Below, in pieces: positions 1 to 12,500 of a stretch of DNA of 64,000 nt. How positions within the stretch are numbered: the stretch's first letter is position 1; every line of letters starts with the position of its first letter. The position numbers and the translations under genes were made by a program. Below the pieces are notes generated by a model. It saw nothing but the letters and a program-made list of their open reading frames with translations, searched no databases and was not told the origin of the DNA. The DNA comes from Oegoconia quadripuncta. Lineage: Eukaryota > Arthropoda > Insecta > Lepidoptera > Autostichidae. The stretch lies in assembly GCA_949316235.1 (NCBI GenBank), contig OX438745.1:811001-875000 (forward strand), read 5' to 3'.

Positions 1-521
1 TGTGAGATAACTGTGGTTACTCGTAGGTTTTGCCAAAAATGTAGACTAGTAAAATGCCTTGCCGTTGGCATGGTGAAAGAGTTTATAATGTCCGAGGAGG
101 ATAAAGCAGAGAAACGAAGGAAGATAGAAGAGAACCGAGCCAAAAAACGACAGACATCTGAACCGGACGATGGAGTATCTAGCTCAAAGAATTTTAAACG
201 GGACGATGTAGCAAATTATCCTTCGCATGGTCAGGATCCGTCTATAATTCAGTATGATGTACTTAATAGTACAACATGTAGTCCTGTTCTGAGTCCATTA
301 AGTACAGAACTTGACTCCTCATTACAGTCATCTCCAGTTTACAATCCGTACCCTGCTGTACAGAATACAGAAGTCCCTTATGCAATGAAAGTATATCCGA
401 TAGATGAAAAGAGTATTATGACTCGAGAATTGTATGAACACCGGATGCAGTTGCAGTACAATATGTGTGACAGTATGGAGAGCAGTATGTATGCAGAGCC
501 ACAAAAGCAAAATACTATAAG
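1..521 (+). CDS. Hr96: HR96 exon 1 in window (DBD end and hinge)
   Basis: Frame starts at base 1. It encodes residues 1-173 of the visible protein plus two bases: the end of zinc finger 2, the basic C-terminal extension and a Ser/Tyr-rich hinge. The donor is aag|gtatgt at 522. The open frame runs on to 663, but that tail is intron and MITE sequence. Confidence 0.95.
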
Positions 522-3500
522 GTATGTCACACTTCATGATTATTTTTTACATATTAGGTCCTTACCTATGAAATTGGCGTTTTGTATGAAGAATTTCATT
601 AAGACTGTTTTCTCCATACAAACATTTTTAAATTTTTTTTGGGAACGGCCGATCCAAATTTAGCTAAACTTTTTGTGTATTATAGGATAACATTAAGTTA
701 AGTATAGGCAGCGTTAGTTTTTAAAGTAACCGCTTTATAAAAGTTTCAGCGAATCTAAGAAATTATATTGGGAAGCACATGAAAAGAGCTCTGTTCAAAT
801 TCTGGACTAAATCTAAATCACATAGATTTAGTCCAGAAATTAAAAAATATTTCATATTAAACCTTGAAATAATATTCCATTTTCCAAATAAAAAACAAAT
901 TTGGATATAGCTTTGAAAATCGCAGGAATTGGTAAATATGGTTAACGAAGAAAAAAAACTCCAATTTCATAAGTAAAGATCCAAAGACGACCTGTTTGGT
1001 GTAGTGGCTAGAAACTCTGCTACTATACCAAATGGTCGCGGCTTCGAATCCCGCTAGGGGCATATGTTTGTATGATGAATACAGACATGTGTTCCCATGA
1101 TGAATACAGACATGTGTTCCCAAATTATGGATGTTTTTCATTTATACATGTATTTATTTACAAATGTGTGTATGTGCAAAGATAAAAAAAAATGTTTATG
1201 GCCCATAGTAAGTTGGACAAAAGAAATTGAGTCAAAAAGTTCTTAGCGAGTGAAGAAATGTAATTGTAAAGAAATTAGGTAAAAACGCGTGATTGGTTCA
1301 TAGGCGTACCACTGGGGCTTGAGCATTCGCGACGCGTCACTGATACGTCTGCGTAACCCCGGTGGGGCAGAAGCGTGGACAGCGTTTTGTCACAGGATAG
1401 GCAGAATGATAACAATAAAAAGAGAAAAAATGCAACTACAAAATAACAACTTATTCTAATAGCAATGTCATAATATTTCTGTTCAAAACAGTGTGAATCA
1501 GCAGTTTACTTGGATAGGCACTGCCTTTCTGCCAGTATGGAGGGCACACCACTGGTTGGGAGTTAGTGGTTTAAGTAAATCACAATTTTTTTTATATTAT
1601 TTTTTTTTATTACTTTATTATAATATAAGATGTTTATTTACCAAAAAGGACCATACATAATTATACATTTGCTGTAAAATCCACACTAGGCTAGGCCTGT
1701 ATCGTGGATGCCAAAATTTCCATAATAGAGAAACAATTTCACTGGTCAATACATTTTATAAGTAACATCTGTTAAATTAGACTTAGAGAGATAGACATGC
1801 ATACAGAGCATAAAGGTGATAGGATAGAACTAGCCTTAGATGCAACTAGCACATTAGCCCATTTACAAGTTGCTCGTGCGCATGTGTGTGGGTGTGAGAG
1901 CATTTATTTTAGATTTATCATTAGGTAATTTCTTTTATTAATTTACTAAAGGATTTATATTTGCAGATGGGGTAGTTATTTTTACTATCCATATGAATCA
2001 TCAGTTATGTGTTATGATATCACAATCTAATTCATAAAAAATCTAAAGATAACGCGCACCATTATCAACTGGCTATCTATTGAACTAATAGTCTATATTT
2101 ACTTTAGTATAATTTTAGTTTATTTCTCTATCTTACATCTATCTTTACAGGTTATATTTAGTTATATAATATTGCACTTATATTAAAAATATGTACAATT
2201 TATTTCCTTCCCTTATAACATATCACTAGTAACACTATCCTTGTGAATTATCTCCATGCGCAACGATACTGTCTTACATTGCTGGTTGAAGTGAGGAATT
2301 AACAGAACTAAGCCGCTCAGCAATGTATGCCGAATTAGCCTCTGCATTTAGGATGGAAGTAGTGTAATCGAAATCTACTAAATCGGAATCTTAACTGTTG
2401 TAACTTCGATTACAACTTCCTGTTGGTGGGTCTGTGGAGGATGTTCAACACTTGTTAGTGGAGTGTGTCCGGTACGAGCAATCTAGAAGGGCACTGATGT
2501 GTGTACGATGGGACTGCCATACAAAATTTGTAAAAGTCCCTGTAAAAACATTAGATTTAAATGGCAGGTTTAAGGGTACGATGGCAGTCCCATCGTACCC
2601 TTAAACTAATCGCTACACTTAACGAGACACCAATGAGTTCACAAAACTGAATAACTTCCTGGCTCTTTCTGAGTTTGGTACGGACAGAATAGTGTGAAAC
2701 ACTCCTACATCAAATCCGTTCAATTTAAGTTCATTCATCAGTGCCCTTCTAGATTGCTCGTACCAGACACACTCCACTAACAAGTGTTGAACATCCTCCA
2801 CAGTCCCACACACCTCACAGTTTGGAGAACTGGTTTTTTCTCATTAGGAAGCCAAACTTGTTAAGTGGCATGTGTCCAGACCGAAGCCTATATGCTAAAA
2901 CAATAATTTTCCTACTTAACTTACAACTAATAAACCAGGGAGTATGAGGAGGATGACTCTGGATGGATTTGTACCAAATTCCCTTTTCTTTTGACCTCTC
3001 ATCAAAATATTCATCCCTTAGGTCCAACCATCTTTTTTTATACTTAGGGAGGATTTCTGAGAAAATTGGTACAACATTCAAACTCAATCCCTCACTGATC
3101 GCACGTTTAGCTAAGCGCTTTATGTTGTATCATATTATATGTATACATAGGTGTCAATTACGTTTTTTGATACACTTGATTAGGCCTTTTGCAATTTGAA
3201 GTCTGGTTCGACATTCTAACCAGTACATATATAACGAGTAATGAGATAGCTCATCCGTAATGCTTTAGGTAGGTCACACACACTTCCAGTTAGGGTTGCC
3301 ACATAGGAAAACCTTAATATCTGGTCTTTAAAAAATGTCGAGATTAAGGAGTCTGGCAGAAATAAATATTAAATTTTAAAATTTTGTTTTTAATCACCTT
3401 GGACAACCTGTTTGGTGTAGTGGTTAGCAACTCTGACCACTATGCCAAAAGGTTGCGGGTTCGAATCCCGCTAGGGGCATATGTTTGTGTGATGAATACC

Positions 3501-6500
3501 GACATGTGTACCCGAGTTATGGTTGTTTTTAATTTATAAAATAAAACGTATTTATGTATTATGTCAACCATCTGGTATCCACAACACAAGCCTATAGTTG
3601 CTTAAAGTGGGACTAAATGGCATTGTGTGCATGTCCAAGGATATTTATTTATTTATTATAATCTTCCTTGAGGTAGGTTTAAATAATTACCATCCCAACT
3701 GTGTATATAGATAAGAGTTATCTTATGAGCGTCCATTATCCAAACTTGTTTGTTTCGAACTGTTTACTTTTAGCAATCGTTGCGCAGCCGCATTCATATT
3801 CGTTTTTCAATCAGTGAAATTAAGCAATGGATGGGTGACTATTTACGTCATTTTCAAAGTGTTTCGATGTTTACCGATTTGTTTTCATGTGGAAGCAGTT
3901 GTTAAGCTAAATCGGTGGTCTAGAGGGACGAGATGAGAACACTGACAGTCAGGTGGCCATTACCATAGTAAACGGAACATTGTGACATTTAACCGCCTCC
4001 GTGGCTCAACGTAAACAACATTGGGTTTACAATTCGGAGGTCGCGGGTTCGATCCCGAGCGGGGTACATGTTGAAGTACTCGGTTTGGTTGGTGGTAGGG
4101 CATTTTAAAATGTCCGCCTGGCTAGCTACCACAATCTTATCTAAATCTGCCGCCGTAAATCTAAATCTATCCGGTTGTCAGAGATAAGATAGCCAGTCCC
4201 CCAAATGTGTTGGGGTTTCCGGGTCAGTACGCTTCCACCTTCGACCTCATCTCTTAACATCAGGTGTGATTGAGGTCAAGTACGAACCCGTGGTGCATAA
4301 AAAAAAAGCATCCGTCACGCGAGGTTTCACAGAAAATCAGCGTTGTAGTTATTGATACAACTGCAACTGTGGAGACCTTTTTTGGCACCACTTTACGACA
4401 CCGATTTCTAATCGATCTTAAGATTGAGATCGAGTTTATCTTATAATAAATTTTTGCTGTTATGAGAGCACGCGTGGCCTCTTTTTGGGAGAGACTTCGC
4501 TGCTCTGATAACAGCATTCTCAAGGCAGTGAGTGAAGGACTGGACGGTCCAATTTTTAAATATTGGCTAACTGTACATCGGAGCGAGAACCGAAATTGAG
4601 AAATATGTGAAGTATACCACATCGACACCAACATTGGACCAACAAAACGTTGTTGCTTTATTGTTAAATTTTATATTATTTTAATGACATCGGATATATT
4701 TAATTTCTGAATTATTGTGACATTAGACTAAATTAACTGACATTTTATTATTATCACAAATAACCTAGCATTATTATTGATGGATTATTATTGTAATTTT
4801 TTATTTGATTGTAATTGTTTAGGTATTTAAATCTATCATTTATTATTGATGGATTATTTTGGCAGATATATGAACTAAATATTTATGTGGGTATTACTAA
4901 CATAGTTTTAAGTCATTTATGTACTAACATCACTATGGACTCCGGTCCGAAATAAACAAATTTTATTTTATTTTTTATTTATTTTATTTGATTATGAAAT
5001 CTATTCTGCATGCCAGTTCCTGGTAAAATGTGTGATACTTTATTTTATAATTAACAACTTTGTGTACCACATTTTTAGCAAATAAAGATTATTCTATTCT
5101 ATTCTATTCTAGTATTATTTACAATTTTACACTTTATTTTTGTGCCTACTATGGCAGCGAATAAAAGAAAAAATGATTTTTATAATTTTTTTGCTGTGTA
5201 TTAATTATGTTATTGATATTTTTTTCTGTTTTTGTATAGCTAATGTGTCATCCAATGAGTCAAATAAACGTTTTCTATTCTATCCTCCAAACCAAACTGG
5301 ATCCGCGTGATATTTTATTCCCCATATTGCCCTAGGAGTGAGGACGTCTATGTCAGAATCAGAATCAATTTATTGTAGAACTGTGGTACTTACATGGGTG
5401 AATTTAGGGGCCGTCCATAATATTACGTCATTCTAAATTAGGGGGGGGGAGGTTGGTCTGCGGATGACGGTAAATGATAGAGGGGGGGGGGGTGTTTTGA
5501 CGTCATTCTTATTTATGGTTTATTTTTCACATACAAAAAGATTATTTCTAAAAAGAAATTTCTTCCAGCACACCTAGTAAAATACTAGCTGCCCGCCCCG
5601 GCTTCGCCCGTGGTACTTACATGTATTATACATATAAACATTAAAAAAAGTTATATTATATCAATGATTATTGCCAAAGTAAAAATAATAAAAGGTGATT
5701 CTATAACCAAGTGTTTTAATCATGTAATACCCTATTTTTCTCAAATCTGCAATGTTTTATTTTGTCAAACTAGTAATGACGTCAATTTTGGGAGAAGGGG
5801 GGGGGTCTAAAATCTGAAAAAATCGATGACGTAATTTATGGACGGCCCCTTACAATATTGTTGCATTCGTTCGACAGTCCTTACCTATAACAGGCGTACA
5901 ATATTAATTTTCATGCATATATATTATAATTTAAATTAAGAACTAAAATTAATTATAATATTATAAAATCTAACATTTGCATTGCTATAAAAATGTCAAA
6001 GTATTAATAATAATTATGTCAATGGTGTTCTTTTAGAATAAAATTTCTTAAGACTATAAAATACGTTATGTACCAGCCAAATCTATAAAGCTTTTTTAAA
6101 TTGAGGTTTCTTTAAACCTTTAATTTCAAGCGGGATCCTATTATACACTCGAATAATAAATAATAATAATAAATATCCTTAGACATACACACAGCGCCAT
6201 CTAGTTCCACAGTAAGCTACTATAGGCTTGTGTTGTGGATACCAGATGGTTGATATACTACATGAATATATTTTTTTTTGTAAATAAATACTTATTATAA
6301 ATGAAAACATCCATAACTCGGGTACACATGTCCGTTCATCACACAAACAATATGCCCCTAGCGGGATTGGAACCCGCAACCTCCGATTCGTAACCCTATG
6401 TTGTTTACATTGAGTTACGGAGGCAGTAAATTATATTAAAGACTCAACGACGTGTCAGGTTATAAGACATGTTTGCTTTAACAAAGTTGTTTGGTGAATT

Positions 6501-9500
6501 TGGAAGATATTAATCTTTAGGGGGGTTTCTGAACTTTCGAATTATTAAAATTTGCTACCGTTCTCTTCTCATGGCGAAGAGCAGTTAAGAATGTAGAAAA
6601 TAACGTAACACAATGTTTGCAGGTCAATATTAACGAATGGCGATGCGTCGGTGTACAAGGAAACCAAGCCTCAGCATATTTGTGAAGAGATCCCCTCCAC
6701 CAGCACCAACCCAGACGTGAACAAAGCCAGGGACATTCTGCAGGACGTGGAAAGGTATGCCACGCATAAGGCCACATACCATAATAGACGTGTAAAGGAA
6801 AACGTTTTCTTTGACCTAGCTTTCTGCCCGCGGCTCCGCCTGGAAATTGGTTTATCCCGCAGGAACTACTCACTTTATCGAGATAAACAATATCCTATGT
6901 TTTAATCCAGGATATGTACTACTTATATACCAAATTTCATCCAAATCCGTTCATCCGGTTCGCCGTGATTATGCAACAAACAAACATCCAAACTTTCGCA
7001 TATAATTAACTATCTCTCTAATCTAAATAATAGTAAATATATTTCATAGGTAAAGTCGCAATATTTTGTTTATCACAGTATGAAGAACGGAGCCAAAGAG
7101 TATAGTAACTATTTACCGAGAAAGAGTGGCAACTCCGTGGTTAAATTTGCATGTATAGACAGTGCTGCTGCCAGCGATTGGTTGAGGAATTAAATCTATC
7201 TATACATACCTACGTACACTGATTATATAGGTAGAAACTGGGTTTATAAATAGGTATTGTTGTTTATGAGGAAATTTTTATTTCTCATAACTAATTTCTT
7301 TAAATTAGCTATGAAAAACAAGTATAACAAAAACAAACAACAAATTAACAAAAATCTGAACTTTCGCAAAAACTTTCAAAAGGAAATCGACGTTGACTGA
7401 GAGCTCGACATGACATCACCCACCGGTAAGATGGCGGCTGCTGCCACAGAACACTAATAACGGTTAGTTCGTCAACCGCAGTTCAGAGGTCGCAGTCTGC
7501 TATGAAAATTGATGACATTTGAAGTGTGCCCCCCCTGAACGGAGCTAAGGAAAAAGTAATGACGCCTTACCTTTATCAATAAAGTTTTGCTACCATCTGC
7601 AATCAGCCATGAGTCAAGCTATAAACACCTGCAGACTACACAGCGATAATGTGTGTAGGACAAACAAACGTAAAGTCCGCTTTGAGTGCGGTTTTTATTT
7701 ATGCACAACGGGTTAGCACTTGACCTCAATTACACCTGATGTTAAGTGAAGATGAGGCCGAAGGTGGTAGCGTACTGACCTGGAAACAACATCTTATTTG
7801 GGGAACTGGCTATCTTATCTATGACAACCGGAACACAACAATGCTATTATATTATATTATTTTTATATTAAGACTAAACGAGTGGACATATTTTTTCAAC
7901 TCAATTCAAATAATTTATTTGCTATTAAATAGGGTATTTATATAAAATTTCAGGTGTAAGTCATTCAATTTAGTTCTTGCCTATTTAGCTATTTTAAGCA
8001 GCATGCAAACATCACTCATCAAATACTAATCAAACTACTAACTAATGAAATACAAATAATTAATCAAATACAAATAACTAAACAAATACAATGTCAAATA
8101 ATTATCATTCCAAAAATATAGACATTGTTAGATGTCAGGCAAGAGTACAAATACACAGTGCTAATACGCTATTAACATTGCTGCTTGGCGGCAGATTTAG
8201 ATAAGATGGTGGTAGCTGGCCAGGCGGACATTTAAAATGCCCTACCACCAACTAAACCGAGTATTTAAACATGTACCCCGCTGGGGATCGAACCCGCGAC
8301 CTCCGTAAACCCAATTTTGTTTACATTGAGCCACGGAGGCGGAGGCGGAGCTATCTCTAATATGTAGAGACAAGGGAGAATAAGAATTTGTAAAACTTTA
8401 AAAAGCGGTCTACATGAAACGTCCAGTTTGATTGGAACGGATTGATTGAAACGTCCCCAAAATTCACGAAATATTTCTTTATTGATTGGTTAATATTGTA
8501 TTTTTCAGAATAGAACCCAACTCCATGGAGTCTATACTGTGCGAGGCGATCAAGTTGGAGTTCGAGGCGTACACGTCCGTCAACCCCTGCAGCGGCTCCT
8601 CGCGGGAACTCAATGAGGTGACAATATAACGTATTCATCATCAGCCCGTAAACATCCCACTGCAAGGATATAGGCCTTCCCTCGTATATGACGGAGTATG
8701 GGCCATAGTCCACCACGCTGGCCTTCACATGCCTCAGAATTTTTATTTCTCATGCATGCAGGTTTCCTCACGATGTTGTCCTTCACCGCTTAAGAGCAGT
8801 GGGATAAATGCATATATATAAGTAATTAAATTAAATTAAATTAAAAAACTCATTGGTACATGACCTGCCTGGGAATCGAACCAGGATCTTCCAAATTGGG
8901 AGATCGCGTCTTAACTGAGCCACCGACGCTCTTGAGCCATCGACGCTCAAGTCGCGGTGTTATATAAGGATGAAGATAAATGACTGATTCACTAGGTATA
9001 TCCATATTGTGATGTATTTATCTATAATACTATTACGCAATTATTACTTTTTTTAAACCATTTATTTCCACACACCGAAAAAAAAAAACAAAAACCAAAA
9101 CAACATACAAGAAATCAAAACAGAGGTGACTAAAGCCAGTATCCGTAAACCGCTCTCGAGACTGAGATGTCCACAAGCCGACGCTTTAGAATCCGTTGCA
9201 TATCAAAACAAAGACAAAAAAAAAAACTATAATATCGAGACCGAGACGCGATCCCAATCTCAAGATCGATCCGTCAACACGGCTCTATGACTAACTAGTT
9301 AGTTAACTAGAGTACTACAATGAGTACGTGTGTGGGGGACAGTCTCAGTAAACACTGAGTGATATAAATCACTCAGCACTGGTTTTCAGCCTGCCCTCAA
9401 CATATGTTACAATTATATCTTTGTATTGCGGGCTTGTTACGCAAGTTAGCAAAACCAACGGATTTGTAGATGTTAACACTGTTTTTTACAAGAAGTACAT

Positions 9501-12500
9501 AGACTATTTTCATTGAGTTAATCAAAATTATGTTGTATTTATCCATTATGTTGCAAAGTTCATGCTTTATCTATCCTTATCCTATTTAAGATTATGTTTT
9601 ACATTACTTAAACTGTAGGTATGTATTACATATGCATCTTACTACTATAAAAGTTAACACTTTTAGAACCATTTTATACAAAAGCTTAATTAACATTTTC
9701 GCCACTTAATTATACGAACTAGTTCAGGAGTGACTCTTTTTGTTTAGCCAACAGTTTTAAGTATATGTTCAGTCTACACTATACATACACGAACTACAGA
9801 CCATAATTATTTATTATTAAGCTGCGCCCTATTATACTGGCGTAGCGTCTGTGCGTCACTGGGCATTTGGGGGCACTGAAAACCAGTGCTGTGTTCCGAC
9901 GCAGCATGAACTGAGTGCTAACCCAAATAACTAACCTATGTATTTTATTTATACCGGATGAGTTACCGTAAAGAAAAAAAATAGGGCATATTAGACAAGT
10001 GAAATAGAAGGTATTGGCATAGGTAGTTTAATTTTTTTTTTCAAAGCCATCATAGAATAAACCGTTAATTATGTCATTTGACTGTCGCGTTTGTAGCCTA
10101 TTCCATATAATTACATCATTAACCTTTATAGATACTCTTCTACTGGGTGTATTTGTAATCTGTGAAAAGCTATAGCTACGGGAATATATTATCTATGGAT
10201 ATAATGAATGAACACTACTACAGCTATAATACAAAAAATCAGAAAAATGTTACGAGTTGTAATATGTAGGTATACCTATATCCACGATATAATTGGTATT
10301 TTTACGGAAAGTACAGATTTATTTCATGTTTTTCTTAAAAAAACGGGTAATTCAATAAATTGTTATGAGAATTGGAAGCTCTATGGCCAGGTTCCTAAGC
10401 CTGTTCTAATAAAAAACAGTAGTTGGAATTCTATGCCTATACTCCCACCCACAGAGAAAAAAAATATTTTCGCAAATACAGACTAAATATCATAGCTAAC
10501 ATGACATGGCGCACATTATTGGATGCGGAATTTAATAGAGAACAAGTTCAAACACAGTCCAAAGGAATTGGAACTCTATAATCATTACAATTGAGAGTTG
10601 AAAGTCGGGTGTACCGCCGACACCGATCGGTGTTCGCGAGTGTTGAAGGTATAAAAGTATTTTGGACACCGATCGGTGTCGGCGTCCACCTACAGGTTAA
10701 ATTAAACAAAGAAAGAACACTTGGATGATGATCAATCTCCGACCGACGCGTGCGTAGATGATGGTTTTGAAAAGAAAAAAAAAATAAACTACATATGTAG
10801 GCACAGGTTACCTTCTATTTCACTTACCTAATATACCCTATTTTTTCCTTACGGTAAAAAAACTCATCCGATATATACCGGTAGTAGTATAAATAAATAT
10901 TACATAAATAAATATTTGAGGCACTTAGGGGCCGTCCATATATTACGTCATTCTAAATTGGGGGGGGGGGGGGGGGGGGTTGGTCTGCGGATGACGGTAA
11001 ATGATAGATTAGGGGGGGATTGTTTTGACGTCATTCTTATTTATTTATTTATAGTTTATTTTTCACATACAAAAAGATTATTTCTAAAAAGAAATTTCTT
11101 CCAGCACACCTAGTAAAATACTAGCTGCCCGCCCCGGCTTCGCCCGTGGTACTTACATGTATTATACATAAAAACCGCATCAAAATCCGTTGCGTAGTTT
11201 TAAAGATCTAAGCATACATAGGGACAGACAGCGAAAGCGACTTTGTTTTATACTATGTATTGATAATAAACACAATACTTAAATAATTTGTCAAACTAGT
11301 AATGACGTCAATTTTGGGAGAGGGGGGGGGGGGGTCATTAAGAAATGACGATAGCATGATTATAGGGGGGGGGGGGGGGTCTAAAATCTGAAAAAATCGA
11401 TGACGTAATTTATGGACGGCCCCACACCAATCATCTAGTCCCAAACTAAACAAAGCTTGTGCTATGGGTACTAGATAACGGATAAACATACATAAATAAT
11501 TATACAGGGTGTAACGGTTAAGTGTAGTCATATTTTAAGGGCTTGTTCTACCCATCAATACGAACAACTTTTACTATGGGGGCAACTTCGAAATCGCGAA
11601 AAAAAAATCAGCTGTTTCATACATTGCATCGGGAGGTTATTGAAATTTTCTATGGAACAGCTGATTTTTTTTTCGCGATTTCGAAGTTGCCCCCATAGTA
11701 AAAGTTGTTCGTATTGATGGGTAGAACAAGCCCTTAAAATATGACTACACTTAACCGTTACACGGTGTATAAACATGCATGACTCGGGAATAAATGTTCG
11801 TATTCATCACACAAACATTTACCCCTCGCGGGATTCGAAACCGCAACCGACGGTTTCGCTGACAGGGCCACTAGCCACTACACCAAACGGTCGTCAATTC
11901 GCTACTTCTTTGTTTTTGTATCGTGTAATTGTTGTTATCGTCATTCTTGATCTCCCCACAGGTGGAGCGAGCCAAGCTGAACGAGCTCATAGTGGCCAAC
12001 AAAGCTCTTCACGCGCCGATAGACGATGACGTATCAGCTCTGATCGGGGACACGGCCAGCACGGCGGGACTCAAGGTATTACCTATCTAACCGTGTTCTC
12101 TGCTGATTCTTTCTGTGTGATGTGTAAGTGAAGATGAGGCCGAAGGTGGAAGCGTGGTCTTGTCTAAAACAGTTACAACAATACGCTACCAACATAGTCC
12201 AGTAAAGATACACTTTTAATTTCCTATAATTTACCAAATTAGTTATACCCCTAAACCCAAAGGTTGCCTGGAAGAGAACGCTCTTAGTTATAAGGCCGCC
12301 TAATTGTACTTTTTTTTTTAATATAAATAAATACTTCGGACACTTACACCAATCATCTAGTCCCAAACTAAGCCAAGCTTGTTTTATGGGTACTATATAA
12401 CGGATAAACATACATAAATATTCATCGTTCGTATTCATCACACAAACATTTACCCGTCGCGGGATTCGAACCCGCAACCGTTGGTTTCGCTGACAGGGTT

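Noticed and set aside
522..663. Extension of the HR96 exon 1 open frame beyond 521
   Set aside because: A consensus donor at 522 joins exon 2 in phase. From 557 on the frame runs through a MITE present at two other loci.
3402..3480. tRNA-like sequence with A and B boxes (also near 990, 19050, 35081, 46874)
   Set aside because: Each continues into the same SINE body and recurs many times. These are SINE heads, not tRNA genes.
10208..10486. 92-codon frame as a piggyBac transposase remnant
   Set aside because: No DDE-type or Cys-rich C-terminal motif visible. The element class rests on TTAA and end sequences only.
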